From positions 1 to 59,507 of the forward strand of contig JBKJKJ010000400.1 in NCBI GenBank assembly GCA_046597455.1: DNA of 59,507 nt, written 5' to 3'. The translations under genes and the position numbers were made by a program. This document shows positions 16,299 to 27,581 of the stretch, piece after piece. Each line of letters starts with the position of its first letter. Position 1 is the first letter of the stretch. The notes under the pieces were generated by a model. It saw only the letters and a list, made by a program, of their open reading frames with translations. It had not been told where the DNA came from and searched no databases. Source of the stretch: JAQGMV01 sp046597455 (lineage in GTDB: Bacteria; Pseudomonadota; Gammaproteobacteria; Burkholderiales; SG8-41).

Positions 16299-17540
16299 CT
16301 AGCTGCGGTAATCCGCGTTGATGCTGACGTAGTCGTGCGACAGGTCGCACGTCCACACGTTCGCACTCGCCGAGCCGCGGCCGAGCACGACACGCACGGT
16401 GATTTCGCTCTGTTTCATCACGCGCTGCCCGTCCGCCTCCTGGTAGGCCTCGTATCGCGCGCCGCCTTTGGCGACCAGCACGTCATCGAGATAGAGGTCG
16501 ACTTTGGCGACGTCGAGGTCGGCGATTCCGGCGTAGCCGACAGCCGCGAGGATACGGCCGAGATTGGGATCGGACGCGAAAAAAGCGGTCTTCACCAGGG
16601 GCGAGTGGGCAACGGCGTACGCGACCTGGCGGCATTCGACCTCGTCGCGCCCGGCCTCGACCTGCACGGTGATGAACTTCGTCGCACCTTCGCCGTCACG
16701 CACGATCGCGTGCGCGAGACGCAACGCGATGTCGCTGAGCGCATCACGGAATGCGCGGTACTCGTCGCTTTCAGCGTCTCTGATCTCCGGCATGTCCATG
16801 CGGCCGGTGGCGATCACGACGAACGAATCGTTGGTCGAGGTATCGCCGTCGATGGTAATGCAGTTGAACGACCGGTCTGCAGCGTGGGTCACGGCCGCCT
16901 GCAGCAGCGCCGCGCTCACCCGGGCATCGGTGGCGACATACCCGAGCATCGTCGCCATGTTGGGCCGGATCATGCCGGCACCTTTGGATATGCCGGTGAT
17001 GGTGATCTGCGCGGCGCCGACCTGGAACCGCCCCGAAGCGGCTTTCGCCACGGTATCGGTCGTCATGATCGCTTCCGCCGCGCCCGCCCAGTCGTCGGGC
17101 TTCAGGTTATCGAGGCACCGCGGCAGCCCTGCGACGATGCGATCGACCGGCAGCGGCTCCATGATGACGCCGGTCGAGAATGGAAGCACCTCTTCGGGCG
17201 TGCAGTCGAGCAGCCTGGCTGCCGCTTCGCACGTCGCGCGAGCGGCCGCGATGCCCGCGGCTCCGGTGCCGGCGTTCGCGTTACCGGTATTGACGACGAG
17301 CGCTCTCACCGAGCGCCCTTTGCCGGCCAGCGCTGCAAGGTGCTCACGGCCGACGATCACGGGTGCGGCGCAAAAACGGTTACGCGTGAAAACCGCGGCG
17401 ACCCGTGCGCCCGGCGCCAGTGCGATGAGCAGCAAATCCTTGCGGTTCGCCTTGCGGATCGCGGCCTCGGCGATTCCCAGCTCGACGCCTGCGATCCGAT
17501 GCAGGGTCTGCGGATCCGGTGCGATCAGATTGACGGGCAT
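16299..17540 (-). CDS. argJ: Bifunctional ornithine acetyltransferase/N-acetylglutamate synthase ArgJ
   Basis: 413 residues. ArgJ moves the acetyl group from N-acetylornithine to glutamate in the cyclic arginine pathway. The self-cleavage site is in MIRPNMATMLGYVATD; the Thr after Ala becomes the nucleophile and splits the chain into two subunits. Other signatures are VVNTGNANAGTG and TIDGDTSTNDSF. The start MPVNLIAPDPQTLHRIAGV is standard. The gene lies 118 bp downstream of secA, a common betaproteobacterial order. Confidence 0.96.
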   Translation of the reverse strand: MPVNLIAPDPQTLHRIAGVELGIAEAAIRKANRKDLLLIALAPGARVAAVFTRNRFCAAPVIVGREHLAALAGKGRSVRALVVNTGNANAGTGAAGIAAARATCEAAARLLDCTPEEVLPFSTGVIMEPLPVDRIVAGLPRCLDNLKPDDWAGAAEAIMTTDTVAKAASGRFQVGAAQITITGISKGAGMIRPNMATMLGYVATDARVSAALLQAAVTHAADRSFNCITIDGDTSTNDSFVVIATGRMDMPEIRDAESDEYRAFRDALSDIALRLAHAIVRDGEGATKFITVQVEAGRDEVECRQVAYAVAHSPLVKTAFFASDPNLGRILAAVGYAGIADLDVAKVDLYLDDVLVAKGGARYEAYQEADGQRVMKQSEITVRVVLGRGSASANVWTCDLSHDYVSINADYRS

Positions 17541-17658
17541 CTCGTCAGCCCTCGGCGGCCCCTCACCGAAGACGGGCGTATCACGTTTTCGACAGACACC
17601 GCCATGGCCGCATCTTCGCCCACGGGTGACCTACCGTCGGCTCGGCGATCGCGCGTCA

Positions 17659-20496
<2,838 letters not shown>

Positions 20497-20530
20497 GGCT
20501 AGGCTGGAACCCGCGTGAAAACAGGTTCAT

Positions 20531-20558
20531 AAAAAAAGGGCGGGGAAACACCCCACCC
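20531..20558 (-). terminator. Rho-independent terminator between the M23 peptidase gene and secA
   Basis: On the minus strand the stem GGGTGGGG pairs with CCCCGCCC (one T-G pair) around a short loop and is followed by seven T residues. It lies just after the M23 peptidase stop and about 35 bp before the secA start. Confidence 0.85.
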
Positions 20559-20585
20559 TATGTTCGTTGAGCTGTCCAGGCTTGG

Positions 20586-21500
20586 TCAGGGCGACCGCAG
20601 AAACAGCTTGGGATTCTGCGGTACACCGCGTTGCCGGACCTCGAAATGCAGATGTGTTCCCGTCGAGCGCCCCGTTCTGCCGACTTCGGCGATCTTGGCG
20701 CCACTCAAAACTACGTCTCCCGCCTTGACCAGCCGCTTCGAAGCGTGCGCGTAACGCGACACCAGCTCGTTGCCGTGGTCTATCTCGACCATATTACCAT
20801 ATTGCGGATGCAAGTCGGAGTAGACCACGACCCCGCCGGCCGCGGCATGGATCACCGTCCCCAGGTCGGCCATGAAGTCGATGCCTTCGTGGAAAGCGCG
20901 CTGCCCGGTGAACGGGTCGATGCGCCAGCCGTAGTCCGACGAATGCCATGCCGCCTGCAACGGCAGCATGGTCGGAACGAGCTTTTTGCGGGCGCTGTCC
21001 AGGGTGTAGAGGGATTCGAGCACGCCGAGCTTGTCGCCGCGGTCCTCTACCTGGCGGGTCAGCGCATTGAGTTGCCCGGTCAGGTCGCCGAACGAGAGGT
21101 CCTGGCTCGGCAGCGACGAGACCGCCCCGCCCTGCCCGGGCGCCTGACCGAACATCAGGTCCTGGGGCCGGAAACCCGCCAGTTTCGCAAGGCGTTCGCC
21201 CAGATGGTCGAGGCGCAAAAGTTGCGCCTGCATCTGCCCGAGCCGCACCGCCATCGCGTTCAGGTTATCGCGCTGATAGGATTCGTCCGTCGCCGAGCGT
21301 TCCGCCTGCCCCGAGCCCAGCACGCGGTGCAGATAAGGCAGCTTCGAGTCTGCGGCATAGCGTAGCAGCGCGAAATTGACGGTACTGGTCAGCGCGACGA
21401 TCGTTCCCAGCGCAGCCAGAGCCAGAATGGCGCCCTGCGGCAGGCTGATCGAGATCGTTCTGGCTTTGGCGAGTTTCCGGGAGACTAAAATGATGTCCAT
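20586..21500 (-). CDS. M23-family peptidoglycan endopeptidase (LytM-type)
   Basis: 304 residues. An N-terminal membrane helix (GAILALAALGTIVALTSTV) is followed by a coiled-coil-prone stretch (about residues 75-170) and a C-terminal LytM domain. The zinc ligands are visible in FHEGIDFMADLG (H and D) and THLHFEV (HLH). The order matches EnvC/NlpD/MepM-type enzymes or activators, which open peptidoglycan during growth or division. Because both zinc-site motifs are kept, true endopeptidase activity is likely. The gene is divergent from the dciA-like gene (33-bp gap). Confidence 0.9.
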   Translation of the reverse strand: MDIILVSRKLAKARTISISLPQGAILALAALGTIVALTSTVNFALLRYAADSKLPYLHRVLGSGQAERSATDESYQRDNLNAMAVRLGQMQAQLLRLDHLGERLAKLAGFRPQDLMFGQAPGQGGAVSSLPSQDLSFGDLTGQLNALTRQVEDRGDKLGVLESLYTLDSARKKLVPTMLPLQAAWHSSDYGWRIDPFTGQRAFHEGIDFMADLGTVIHAAAGGVVVYSDLHPQYGNMVEIDHGNELVSRYAHASKRLVKAGDVVLSGAKIAEVGRTGRSTGTHLHFEVRQRGVPQNPKLFLRSP

Positions 21501-21533
21501 TGGCTCGCTTCCCTGGTTACAGTCCGGATTCCC

Positions 21534-22127
21534 ATGCCGCTATACAACCTGCTCGATTTGCTCGGCACTACGGAAGAGCTGAAAGCCCTGCAGGCGCGGG
21601 TGCGCCGGCTCCGGGACCTGCAAATGCTGTATTTCAGATCCGCCCCCCGGGAACTCGCTGGCTCGAGCCGGGTGAAAAGCTATCGGGCGGGAACGCTCGT
21701 TGTAAGTGCTGACAGCGCGGCGGTTGCGGCAAAGCTGAAGCAACTGGCACCGCGCCTATTGACTTCGATACGACAGACCGAAGCGGAGATTACTAAAGTA
21801 CGTATCGAGGTGCAAGTCGGCGGACGCGCCGCGGAGCGCGTCTACAAGGTCAAAAAAACGGCCCTGACGACCGAAACCATCCGGAAATTCGACGAGCTCG
21901 CGGCTCGGGTCGCGGACGGCGGCCTGAAGTCGGCGCTCGCCCGCCTGGCGCGCCACCAGCGCGGCCGTCGCGCGCGACTAGATCAGGACCAGGCGCTCGA
22001 TCACATACAAGACCATCACGATGATCACCACCACGAACGCGAACTGAAAAGTGCGCCATCCCCAGGTGAGGTAGCGCCGGTTGCGGGTGTAGAGAAAAAG
22101 CCCGAACGAAACGACGATCGAGAGTAA
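21534..22127 (+). CDS. DUF721/DciA-like protein with an odd His/Asp-rich tail
   Basis: 197 residues. The first 140 match the DUF721 pattern (LKALQARVRRLRDLQML; GTLVVSADSAAVAAKLKQLA), the domain of DciA, which loads the DnaB helicase where DnaC is absent. It sits in the usual place next to lpxC and secA. From about residue 150 the sequence turns into an unusual tail (DHIQDHHDDHHHERE) that is the antisense of the membrane helices of the small gene at 21978-22160. The real homology therefore ends before the overlap, and the tail may be a by-product of a lost stop codon. Confidence 0.8.
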   Translation: MPLYNLLDLLGTTEELKALQARVRRLRDLQMLYFRSAPRELAGSSRVKSYRAGTLVVSADSAAVAAKLKQLAPRLLTSIRQTEAEITKVRIEVQVGGRAAERVYKVKKTALTTETIRKFDELAARVADGGLKSALARLARHQRGRRARLDQDQALDHIQDHHDDHHHERELKSAPSPGEVAPVAGVEKKPERNDDRE

Positions 22128-22160
22128 CGAGAGGACGGCGATCAGGCGCAGCACGACCAC
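21978..22160 (-). CDS. Small two-helix membrane protein downstream of lpxC
   Basis: 60 residues from a GTG start, with two hydrophobic helices (LIAVLSLLSIVVSFGLFLY and FVVVIIVMVLYVIERLVLI) separated by a basic, aromatic loop (TRNRRYLTWGWRTFQ). The pattern is that of a real inner-membrane protein rather than a chance frame, and small membrane genes in this position are common in Betaproteobacteria. Function unknown. It follows lpxC by 28 bp on the same strand and overlaps the dciA-like gene on the other strand by 150 bp. Confidence 0.75.
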   Translation of the reverse strand: MVVLRLIAVLSLLSIVVSFGLFLYTRNRRYLTWGWRTFQFAFVVVIIVMVLYVIERLVLI

Positions 22161-22188
22161 GGTCAGACACTGCCCTTAAAGCGGGGCG

Positions 22189-23100
22189 CTACGCCGCCTG
22201 TGCCTGCCAGGGCAGGAAAGCAGGGGCGTCTTCCACACGCTCGAAGCGCACATACTCCCAGGCTTCGCGCGCCTCCATCAGCCGGCGCAGAAGAAGGTTG
22301 TTCAGGGCGTGGCCCGACTTGTGGCCGCTGAATGCGCCGATCAGCGGATGGCCGAGCAGATACAGGTCGCCGATCGCGTCGAGGACCTTGTGTTTCACGA
22401 ATTCATCCTCGTAGCGCAGCCCGTCGCTGTTCAGGACGCGATATTCGTCCATCACGATGGCGTTATCGAGGCTGCCGCCCAGCGCAAGGCCCTGCTCGCG
22501 CATCCATTCGACTTCCTGCATGAATCCGAACGTGCGGGCGCGGCTCACTTCTTTCACATACGAGGTCGTCGAGAAGTCGACGCACACCGACTGGCTCGAA
22601 CGCTCGAGGACCGGGTGATCGAAGTCGATCGACAGATCGAGCTTGAAACCCCGGTGGGGGTCGAAACGCACCCATTTGTCGCCATCGCGCACTTCCACGC
22701 TGCGCAGCACGCGAATGAACGTCTTGAGCGCTTTCTGCTCCTCGATTCCGGCCGACTGCAACAGAAAAACGAAAGGCCCGGCGCTGCCGTCCATGATCGG
22801 CACTTCGGCGGCGGTGAGCTCGATATACACGTTGTCCACCCCCAGGCCGGCCAGCGCCGACATGAGGTGCTCGACGGTTTGCACGCGAACACCATCCTTC
22901 TGCAGGCACGACGACAGACGCGTGTCGCCCACCGCATAAGGCTCCGCCTTGATCTCGACCGGGGGGTTGAGATCGATGCGGCGAAACACGATGCCCGTGT
23001 CGGGTGCCGCCGGCCGCAACGTGAGATAGACCTTCTCTCCCGTATGCAGACCAACGCCCGTGGCGCGTATCATGTTCTTCAGCGTGCGCTGCCGGATCAC
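22189..23100 (-). CDS. lpxC: UDP-3-O-acyl-N-acetylglucosamine deacetylase LpxC
   Basis: 303 residues, the family length. LpxC is the zinc-dependent, first committed enzyme of lipid A synthesis. The opening MIRQRTLKNMIRATGVGLHT and the motifs VQTVEHLMSALAGLG, GGSLDNAIVMDEYRVLN and FSGHKSGHALNNLLLRRLM hold the zinc ligands and the catalytic His. It is the last large gene of the dcw run, 246 bp after ftsZ. Confidence 0.97.
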   Translation of the reverse strand: MIRQRTLKNMIRATGVGLHTGEKVYLTLRPAAPDTGIVFRRIDLNPPVEIKAEPYAVGDTRLSSCLQKDGVRVQTVEHLMSALAGLGVDNVYIELTAAEVPIMDGSAGPFVFLLQSAGIEEQKALKTFIRVLRSVEVRDGDKWVRFDPHRGFKLDLSIDFDHPVLERSSQSVCVDFSTTSYVKEVSRARTFGFMQEVEWMREQGLALGGSLDNAIVMDEYRVLNSDGLRYEDEFVKHKVLDAIGDLYLLGHPLIGAFSGHKSGHALNNLLLRRLMEAREAWEYVRFERVEDAPAFLPWQAQAA

Positions 23101-23320
23101 GAAAATGCCTCTATATTCAGGTTTTTAGCGCATCCATTTTAGCACGGCGCAATTCCGCCGCGAGTCCTGCCGCCTGCCATACAGCCGCCATCGAGTTGCC
23201 TGTGCGCGCAGACACCAAGCGCCTGCGAGCGATCGCCATGCGCGAGACGTGCCCATTCCGGCACCCCACGCAAAACCGTGACGCCTGTCGAGCCCTGCTT
23301 TGCATTACTTCGAACTGCAT

Positions 23321-23342
23321 GCGCCGCCCCTGAAGGCGGCGC
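23321..23342 (-). terminator. GC-rich hairpin just after ftsZ (weak terminator candidate)
   Basis: GCGCCGCC (23321-23328) pairs with GGCGGCGC (23335-23342) around a 6-nt loop, a few bases after the ftsZ stop. No T-run follows on the minus strand, so it may only stabilise the RNA or weaken read-through into lpxC. The rest of 23101-23346 has one 67-codon minus-strand frame without recognisable features and presumably the lpxC promoter. Confidence 0.4.
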
Positions 23343-23346
23343 GCTT

Positions 23347-24513
23347 TTAGTCCGCCTGCTTACGCAAAAACGCCGGTATATCCAGCATGTCGACGCCGGA
23401 TTGCCGCATGGCTTCGACCGTCGCATCGCGATTGCGGCGGCGAATCACCGCAGGCTGCTCGAGCGCTTCGTAGTCGACCTCGATCGGGTGGTTGTCGGTC
23501 CCGGTCCGCTGGGCGACGACGCTCAACGCCTGGGGCTTGGGCTGCTGGCGGACTGCGGGCTTGCCGAGGCCGGTCGCCACGATCGTCACGCGAAGCTGAT
23601 CTTCGAGCGATTCGTCGTACACCGTTCCGACGATGACGGTCGCCGACTCTGCGGCAAACGCCTTGATCGTCTCCATGACGTCGTACATTTCCTGGAGCTG
23701 GAAACTGGTGCGGTTTGCCGAAATGTTGACCAGCACGCCGCGGGCATCGGAAATATTGATGTCTTCGAGCAGCGGGCACGCCACAGCCTGCTCGGCGGCA
23801 ACGCGCGCGCGATCCGGCCCGCCTGCCTTGGCGGAACCCATCATCGCCATGCCCATTTCGGCCATGACGGTTCGCACGTCGGCGAAGTCGACGTTGATCA
23901 TGCCGGGGCAGCTGATGATTTCCGCTATACCGGCGACCGCACCGTGCAGCACGTCATTGGCAGATCTGAACGCTTCGTCGAGCGTGACCTGGGTGCCCAG
24001 AACCTGCATCAGCTTGTCGTTGGGAATGACGATCAGCGAATCGACGTGCTGGGAGAGCGCGTCCAGTCCTTCCTGTGCGATGCGCTGGCGCTTGCCTTCG
24101 AAGGCGAAAGGCTTGGTGACCACGGCTACGGTGAGGATGCCGAGCTCCTTCGCCACTTCGGCCACGACGGGTGCTGCGCCCGTTCCGGTGCCGCCGCCCA
24201 TGCCTGCGGTCAGGAAGAGCATATCGGCGCCGCCGATGAGCTCCGCAATGCGCTCGCGATCTTCCATGGCCGCCTGCCGGCCGATCTCGGGATTGGCGCC
24301 GGCGCCCAGCCCTTTGGTCACGCTGGTGCCCAGTTGAAGCTGGATTTTCGCCGCATTGCGCTTGAGCGCCTGGGCATCGGTGTTCGCAACCACGAACTCC
24401 ACGCCCTGCACGCCTTGCGCGATCATGTGATCGACTGCGTTGCCGCCGCAGCCACCCACACCGATCACCTTGATGACGGCTTCCTGGGACAGTGCATCGA
24501 TGAGCTCTATCAT
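23347..24513 (-). CDS. ftsZ: Cell division GTPase FtsZ
   Basis: 388 residues. FtsZ polymerises into the Z ring at mid-cell. The start MIELIDALSQEAVIKVIGVG is preceded by a good Shine-Dalgarno (AAGGAG), so the ATG at 24513 is preferred over one 31 codons upstream. The tubulin signature AGMGGGTGTGAAPVVA, a spacer of about 65 residues and the conserved C-terminal peptide DMLDIPAFLRKQ, which binds FtsA and ZapD, are all present. It follows ftsA by 97 bp. Confidence 0.97.
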   Translation of the reverse strand: MIELIDALSQEAVIKVIGVGGCGGNAVDHMIAQGVQGVEFVVANTDAQALKRNAAKIQLQLGTSVTKGLGAGANPEIGRQAAMEDRERIAELIGGADMLFLTAGMGGGTGTGAAPVVAEVAKELGILTVAVVTKPFAFEGKRQRIAQEGLDALSQHVDSLIVIPNDKLMQVLGTQVTLDEAFRSANDVLHGAVAGIAEIISCPGMINVDFADVRTVMAEMGMAMMGSAKAGGPDRARVAAEQAVACPLLEDINISDARGVLVNISANRTSFQLQEMYDVMETIKAFAAESATVIVGTVYDESLEDQLRVTIVATGLGKPAVRQQPKPQALSVVAQRTGTDNHPIEVDYEALEQPAVIRRRNRDATVEAMRQSGVDMLDIPAFLRKQAD

Positions 24514-24610
24514 TTGATTCTCCTTTTCCGGCTTTGTCATGGACTTGTCTGTACTGCTGCTTTCTGGCTGCTTTTCACTGCTTGTCTTCACTCGAGGCTC
24601 TTTCATTTCG

Positions 24611-25849
24611 TCAAAAGTTACCGGTAAACCAGGCCTTCATGCGGTCGAGCAACTGCTGAAACGAATTGATGTGCATGTGCGCGATTTCACGCTGGCGATG
24701 CTGCTGCATTCCGGCGACCAGCAATCCCACCGCGGTCGAGTACCGGGGATGCCTGACGACTTCAGCAAGACCGCCGTTGTACTGAGGAACACCGACCCGC
24801 ACCGGCATGTGAAAGATCTCTTCACCGAGCTCGACCATGCCCTGCATCAGGGCCGAGCCGCCGGTAATCACGATGCCTGAGGACAACAGCTCTTCGTAAC
24901 CGCTGCGTCGCAGCTCCGCCTGGGCCAGCGAGTAGAGCTCCTCGACCCGGGGCTCGATCACCTCAGCCAGGGTTTTGCGCGAAAGCTCGCGCGACCCGCG
25001 CTCCCCGATGCCGGGCACTTCGATCATTTGCGCCGGATCGGCGAGCTGTGACAGGGCGCAGCCGTAACGCTGCTTCAGGTCCTCGGCGTCCTTGGTGGGT
25101 GTGCGAAGCGCCATCGCGATATCGTTGGTGATCTGGTCGCCCGCGATCGGGATCACCGCGGTGTGCCGGATGGCGCCGTGCGTAAAAATCGCCAGATCGG
25201 TGGTGCCGCCGCCGATGTCGATCAGCGCCACACCCAGGTCTTTTTCGTCGTCGGAGACCACTGCCATCGCCGAGGCGAGCGGCTGCAGGATCAGGTCACT
25301 CACTTCGAGCCCGCAGCGGCGCACGCATTTGATGATGTTCTGCGCCGCGGACACCGCACCGGTCACGATGTGTACTTTGACTTCCAGGCGCACGCCGGAC
25401 ATGCCGAGCGGCTCGCGCACGTCCTCCTGCCCGTCGATGATGAATTCCTGGTTGAGGATGTGCAGGATTTGCTGGTCGTTCGGGATCTGAACCGCCTTGG
25501 CGGTCTCGATCACGCGATCGATGTCCATCTGACCGACTTCCTTGTCCTTGATCGCGACCATCCCCTGCGAGTTGAAGCTCTTGATGTGGCTGCCCGCGAT
25601 TCCGGTGTACACGTCGCGGATCTTGCAGTCCGCCATGAGCTCGGCTTCTTCGAGCGCGCGCTGAATGGCGTTCACGGTCGTCTCGATGTTCACGACGACG
25701 CCTTTCTTCAGCCCGCGCGCAGGGCAGTTGCCCATGCCGATGATCTCGAAACCGCCTTCGGGCTTGATCTCCGCGACGATGGCGGCGATCTTTGAAGTCC
25801 CGATGTCGAGGCCGACGACCAGCTTCTTGTTGTCCCGGTTTTTACTCAT
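24611..25849 (-). CDS. ftsA: Cell division actin-like protein FtsA
   Basis: 412 residues. FtsA tethers FtsZ to the membrane and recruits later divisome proteins. The nucleotide-binding motifs VVGLDIGTSKIAAIV, ALIDIGGGTTDLAIF and GIVITGGSALMQGM are visible. The C-terminal amphipathic membrane anchor is present (LDRMKAWFTGNF). It begins 6 bp after ftsQ. Confidence 0.97.
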   Translation of the reverse strand: MSKNRDNKKLVVGLDIGTSKIAAIVAEIKPEGGFEIIGMGNCPARGLKKGVVVNIETTVNAIQRALEEAELMADCKIRDVYTGIAGSHIKSFNSQGMVAIKDKEVGQMDIDRVIETAKAVQIPNDQQILHILNQEFIIDGQEDVREPLGMSGVRLEVKVHIVTGAVSAAQNIIKCVRRCGLEVSDLILQPLASAMAVVSDDEKDLGVALIDIGGGTTDLAIFTHGAIRHTAVIPIAGDQITNDIAMALRTPTKDAEDLKQRYGCALSQLADPAQMIEVPGIGERGSRELSRKTLAEVIEPRVEELYSLAQAELRRSGYEELLSSGIVITGGSALMQGMVELGEEIFHMPVRVGVPQYNGGLAEVVRHPRYSTAVGLLVAGMQQHRQREIAHMHINSFQQLLDRMKAWFTGNF

Positions 25850-25855
25850 GAAAAC

Positions 25856-26665
25856 CTACGCCGCTCCTGCGGGCGCTAGAGCCCGCTTGGGCGCCTTGCG
25901 GCGCTCTGTTTCATTGGTCTTTCGCTTCGCGCCTGCTGCGGCGCGCCCGGCCTCGGCCGGCTCCCCTTTGAGCTCCGTTATGCGCACAGCAAATCCGTTC
26001 GCATAGCGCAGGTCGACATACTCGATGTGTCGCTTCAACGCACCGACGGTGCGCGCGTGCACCTGCAGGAAGCGCGCGAGCCGCGCTTCGATGTCTTCGC
26101 GCCCGAGCTCGAGCGTCGGCCCCTCGTCGAGCCGCACCTGCCAGGCACGGCGCGGTGTCACCTGAACCATCGCCGGCGTGCGGCCGATGGATGCGAGCTG
26201 CCGGCGAAAAAAGTCGAACTGGATCGCGATTTCCTTCGCTGTCCCCTGAGGCCCGACGAATGTCGGAAGCTTGCCGTCGTATGCGGCCTGGAACACTTCG
26301 CCGTGCGTATTGACGAGCGCGGCAGTACCCCATCGCGCGAGCGGCACGTGCTCGATGAGGCTCACATCGAGGCGCGCCGGCCAGCGGCGGCGCAGATTGA
26401 CTTCGCGCACCCACGGCAGCGTCTCGAAAGCCGCTCGCAGCCGCGGCAGGTTCAGCGTGAAGAACGTCCCTTTGAGCTCGTTCTGCACGATGGCTTCGAC
26501 CTGCGAACGCGTAACGTGTTGCGCGGCACCGCTGACGTAGACCTCACGCAGCGCGAACACCGGCATGCGCACCACCGTCCATATCGCGCCATACGCCACG
26601 AGCAATGCGGCAAGCGCGAACATCGCATTCGCGATACGGCGGAGGATATCGGGCCTATCCCACAT
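25856..26665 (-). CDS. ftsQ: Cell division protein FtsQ
   Basis: 269 residues. A short cytoplasmic N-terminus, a membrane helix (AMFALAALLVAYGAIWTVV), then POTRA (VYVSGAAQHVTRSQVEAIVQ) and the FtsQ beta domain (VREVNLRRRWPARLDVSLIE). FtsQ links FtsB/FtsL to the divisome in the periplasm. The ATG at 26665 overlaps the ddlB end by 11 bp. The last 35 residues are an unusual basic Ala/Lys/Arg tail, likely disordered. Confidence 0.95.
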   Translation of the reverse strand: MWDRPDILRRIANAMFALAALLVAYGAIWTVVRMPVFALREVYVSGAAQHVTRSQVEAIVQNELKGTFFTLNLPRLRAAFETLPWVREVNLRRRWPARLDVSLIEHVPLARWGTAALVNTHGEVFQAAYDGKLPTFVGPQGTAKEIAIQFDFFRRQLASIGRTPAMVQVTPRRAWQVRLDEGPTLELGREDIEARLARFLQVHARTVGALKRHIEYVDLRYANGFAVRITELKGEPAEAGRAAAGAKRKTNETERRKAPKRALAPAGAA

Positions 26666-27581
26666 GCGCCGCCTCCAGGATCGCCAGGCACAGGTCATCG
26701 AATTCGATTCCGCGCGCGCGGGCGGCCATGGGCACGAGACTATGATCGGTCATGCCCGGGATCGTGTTCACCTCGAGCAGATACGGCCGACCCGCCCGGT
26801 CGACCATGACATCGACCCGTCCCCAGCCGCTGCAGCCCACGAGGTTGAAAGCGCGCAGCGCCTCATCCTGGATCGCCCGCTCCTGTGCCGGAGGCAAACC
26901 CGACGGGCAGATATAGCGGGTGTCGTCGGCAAAATACTTCGCCTGGTAGTCGTAGAACACGCGCGGCGTCTCGAGGCGTATCAGCGGCAGCGCTTCGCCG
27001 TTCAGAATGGCGGCCGTGACTTCGACGCCTTCGATGAAGCGCTCGGCGATGATCACGTCGTCGTACTCGGCGGCGAGCTCGTACGCCGCTTCGACTTTCT
27101 CGACCGAGGTCACTTTGCTCATGCCGATGCTCGATCCTTCGCGCGCGGGCTTGACCATCAGCGGGATACCGAGACGGCCAGCGACCGCCACAAACTCGCT
27201 GTCGCCGGACAGCACCTCATACGGCGGCGTCGACACGCCGGCCGCCTGCCACAGGAGCTTGGTGCGCCACTTGTCCATCGCGAGCGCGCTCGCCATCACG
27301 CCGCTGCCGGTGTAGGGCAACCCGAGATACTCCAGTGCGCCCTGCAGGGTGCCGTCTTCTCCGAAGCGGCCGTGCAATGCAATGAACACGCGCTCGAAGC
27401 GCTGCGCGATGAGCTGCTCGAGCCCCGCGTCCTTCGGATCGAACGCGTGCGCATCCACGCCTTTGCGCTTGAGCGCGCCGAGCACCATGTGGCCGCTGCG
27501 CAGCGATATCTCGCGCTCGGCGCTCTTGCCGCCGAGCAGGACGGCGACTTTGCCGAAATGGGTCGCGGAAACCGCTGTCAT
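26655..27581 (-). CDS. ddlB: D-alanine--D-alanine ligase
   Basis: 308 residues, ATP-grasp fold. The enzyme makes the D-Ala-D-Ala dipeptide that MurF adds to the peptidoglycan precursor. The motifs VAVLLGGKSAEREISLRSGH, VKPAREGSSIGMSKV and LLEVNTIPGMTDHSLVPMAA are complete. The ATG at 27581 overlaps the murB stop by four bases. The much longer open frame upstream is out of frame with murB and has no homology. Confidence 0.97.
   Translation of the reverse strand: MTAVSATHFGKVAVLLGGKSAEREISLRSGHMVLGALKRKGVDAHAFDPKDAGLEQLIAQRFERVFIALHGRFGEDGTLQGALEYLGLPYTGSGVMASALAMDKWRTKLLWQAAGVSTPPYEVLSGDSEFVAVAGRLGIPLMVKPAREGSSIGMSKVTSVEKVEAAYELAAEYDDVIIAERFIEGVEVTAAILNGEALPLIRLETPRVFYDYQAKYFADDTRYICPSGLPPAQERAIQDEALRAFNLVGCSGWGRVDVMVDRAGRPYLLEVNTIPGMTDHSLVPMAARARGIEFDDLCLAILEAAHVG

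Noticed and set aside
23117..23320. 67-codon minus-strand frame between ftsZ and lpxC
   Set aside because: No signal peptide, motif or good ribosome-binding site; more likely leader and promoter region of lpxC.
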